Shown: positions 62,771 to 64,000 of the stretch, in pieces | How positions within the stretch are numbered: the stretch's first letter is position 1 | Layout: every line of letters starts with the position of its first letter | The notes under the pieces: generated by a model | Database searches by the model: none | What the model was told of the DNA's origin: nothing | The model's input: the letters and a program-made list of their open reading frames with translations, nothing else | Made by a program: the position numbers and the translations under genes | NCBI GenBank assembly: GCA_013298775.1 | Contig: JAAFIV010000022.1 | Location: 1-64,000, forward strand | Source of the DNA: Ignavibacteria bacterium | GTDB taxonomy: Bacteria; Bacteroidota; Ignavibacteria; Kapaibacteriales; UBA4661 | Direction of reading: 5' to 3' | Length of the DNA: 64,000 nucleotides

Positions 62771-64000
62771 CTACTTTTTCTTCTTCGCCGCGCCTTGCAC
62801 GCTCTTTTTGCCGCTAGATTGCTTTGCTGGCGGCTTGCCAGATGCCGTTGATTTCCCGCTTGCCGCAGTATTGCTTGCTTTGGGGCTGTATGATTTGGAA
62901 TTACCTGACGTACTATTGTCTATACTATTGCCTGATTTCTTTTTGCGTGCGATTGCGGTATTGGCACGTTTTTCTTTTTTGCGCTCGCGTTGTTGTTTTT
63001 CTTTGCTCGCCTTGCGCTGTGCGGCTTTCAGGATTCCCGACAAGCTCACTTTATCGCGCATTCCGTCGGTGGTATCGTTGTCGGTAACGTCGAGCTGGGA
63101 ACGCTCTTGGCGGGCTTGGTTGCGGGCTTTGAGTTCGTCCGCGTCCATTGGTGCGCCGGTGTAGAAGAAATCAAGTTCGCGCTTGGCAATGTTTACTTTT
63201 ACAATTTTCGCCCGCACGCGATTTCCAATTTGAAAGACGCGCTTCGAGTGCCGCCCAACAAGCGAGAACTCGCGCTCATTGTGGTAATAATAATCCTGCG
63301 GAAGGTCGGTAACCCGCACCAATCCTTCGCAGCACAGTTCATCCAGCAAAATAAAAATGCCAAAATGTGTTACGCCAGTAATGGTGCCGTTGAACTCGTC
63401 GCCCAAGTATTTATGCGCTAGTGCGGCTTGGGTGAGCTTGGTGGAAGCTCGCTCGGCTTCGACGGCAGAACGCTCGGTCGTGGAGCAATGTGTCGCAGCC
63501 CACGCTACTTTTTCTAAATTCTCTGCAGACCGCTCTGCGCTTGGCTTTTCAAGCGCGTACTCTTTTAGCAAACGGTGGACAACCAAATCGGGATAGCGGC
63601 GAATGGGCGAAGTGAAATGCGAGTAAAATTCAAAGCCCAAACCGTAATGCCCGATATTGTATTCCGCATAGACCGCTTTTGCCATAGACCGCAGCAACAC
63701 TTGGTTTATCGCCCCAAGTGCGGGATGTTTTTGCTCGTACACCGCACCCAAAAAGGCGTTGATGTCCTTCGAGGTGATGCCTGTTTTCTTATCAGATTTT
63801 GTAGATTTCGTTGCTGATTTTTGCTCAGATTTTCCAGTATCCGATTTTCCTGCAAGCGGCGCAGTTACGCCAAAGGAACGCACCAAATTAAACGCCATGT
63901 CGAGCTTGTCTTTGTCTGGCTCGTCGTGGATGCGGTACATGAAGGGCAGCGTTTTTTTGAGACGATATTTTGCTGATAATTTCTTCACGTGTTCAGCAAC
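62771..64000 (-). CDS. rnr: Ribonuclease R, C-terminal part (partial, cut by window end)
   Basis: 410 residues of a longer protein whose start lies beyond the window. The remaining RNB-domain part has LPFMYRIHDEPDKDKLDMAF, NIGHYGLGFEFYSHFTSPIR and RYPDLVVHRLLKE, typical of RNase II/R. An S1 domain follows (FNGTITGVTHFGIFILLDEL to RELDFFYTG), then a long basic Lys/Ser tail ending GAAKKKK. This 3'-5' exoribonuclease degrades structured RNA. An internal insertion of about 35 residues rich in Lys/Ser/Thr lies near residue 55. Confidence 0.95.
   Translation of the reverse strand, partial: VAEHVKKLSAKYRLKKTLPFMYRIHDEPDKDKLDMAFNLVRSFGVTAPLAGKSDTGKSEQKSATKSTKSDKKTGITSKDINAFLGAVYEQKHPALGAINQVLLRSMAKAVYAEYNIGHYGLGFEFYSHFTSPIRRYPDLVVHRLLKEYALEKPSAERSAENLEKVAWAATHCSTTERSAVEAERASTKLTQAALAHKYLGDEFNGTITGVTHFGIFILLDELCCEGLVRVTDLPQDYYYHNEREFSLVGRHSKRVFQIGNRVRAKIVKVNIAKRELDFFYTGAPMDADELKARNQARQERSQLDVTDNDTTDGMRDKVSLSGILKAAQRKASKEKQQRERKKEKRANTAIARKKKSGNSIDNSTSGNSKSYSPKASNTAASGKSTASGKPPAKQSSGKKSVQGAAKKKK

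Overview
This 64 kb window reads as chromosomal DNA of a bacterium in the Fibrobacterota-Chlorobiota-Bacteroidota (FCB) superphylum, probably near Chlorobiota/Ignavibacteria/Kapabacteria rather than a classical Bacteroidetes. The main evidence is a secreted GH13 enzyme ending in a type IX secretion sorting domain, a DUF1800 protein, many small signal-peptide-bearing beta-barrel proteins, a kinase-less PASTA protein, a BlaI/M56 pair with long repeats, and weak or variable Shine-Dalgarno use. No rRNA, tRNA or CRISPR array was recognised. This placement is inference from gene content, not from a phylogenetic marker search.

Layout. 0-8.8 kb: a transposase tail, a PAS histidine kinase, surE, a DUF1800 protein, phnC, two tandem TerB-like paralogues and a YIP1 membrane protein. 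9-17 kb: mnmH, ilvA, prfB with an intact programmed +1 frameshift, two barrel proteins, a PAP2 phosphatase and an orphan pstB. 17.3-19.3 kb: an AAA/OLD-like ATPase followed by a PIN-like protein and a small ORF, a candidate accessory module. 19.5-33.4 kb: a double-domain amidohydrolase, a highly unusual PEPCK-like protein with low-complexity and RGG extensions, a circularly permuted ATP-grasp protein, a PASTA protein, a three-receiver protein with a degenerate cyclase domain, BatA and phnE. 33.6-48.1 kb: almost entirely minus strand. It holds an LRR protein, a tandem pair of GT-C-like membrane proteins, and leuC inside a tightly packed run with DUF433/DUF5615 and Uma2 genes; then fabI/fabL, upp, an SRPBCC membrane protein and dnaA. 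48.1-48.9 kb: a probable oriC with clustered DnaA-box-like sites, where gene orientation switches to mostly plus strand. 48.9-64 kb: mltG, GH13, a NamZ-like DUF1343 protein, HPr, a polyprenyl synthase, the BlaI/M56 pair with twin operators, nadD, der and the 3' part of rnr.

The intergenic DNA is unusually structured. There are two or more families of interspersed palindromic elements. One family shares a terminal GTAACTGGTCAG-type inverted repeat around at least three different interiors. Another is built on a CACAGACAAGAATGTCTGTG core. Several ORF starts (the response regulator, and short spurious ORFs) are artefacts of these elements.

Functionally the window mixes housekeeping (replication initiation, translation termination, NAD, ribosome assembly, cell-wall turnover, branched-chain amino acids, fatty acids, phosphate/phosphonate import) with accessory modules. 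The strongest candidates for undescribed biology are the PEPCK-RGG protein (23305-26118), the BlaI/M56 26-residue repeat protein with its operators (56528-60384), the ATPase-PIN pair (17584-19305) and the modular terminal-repeat elements.
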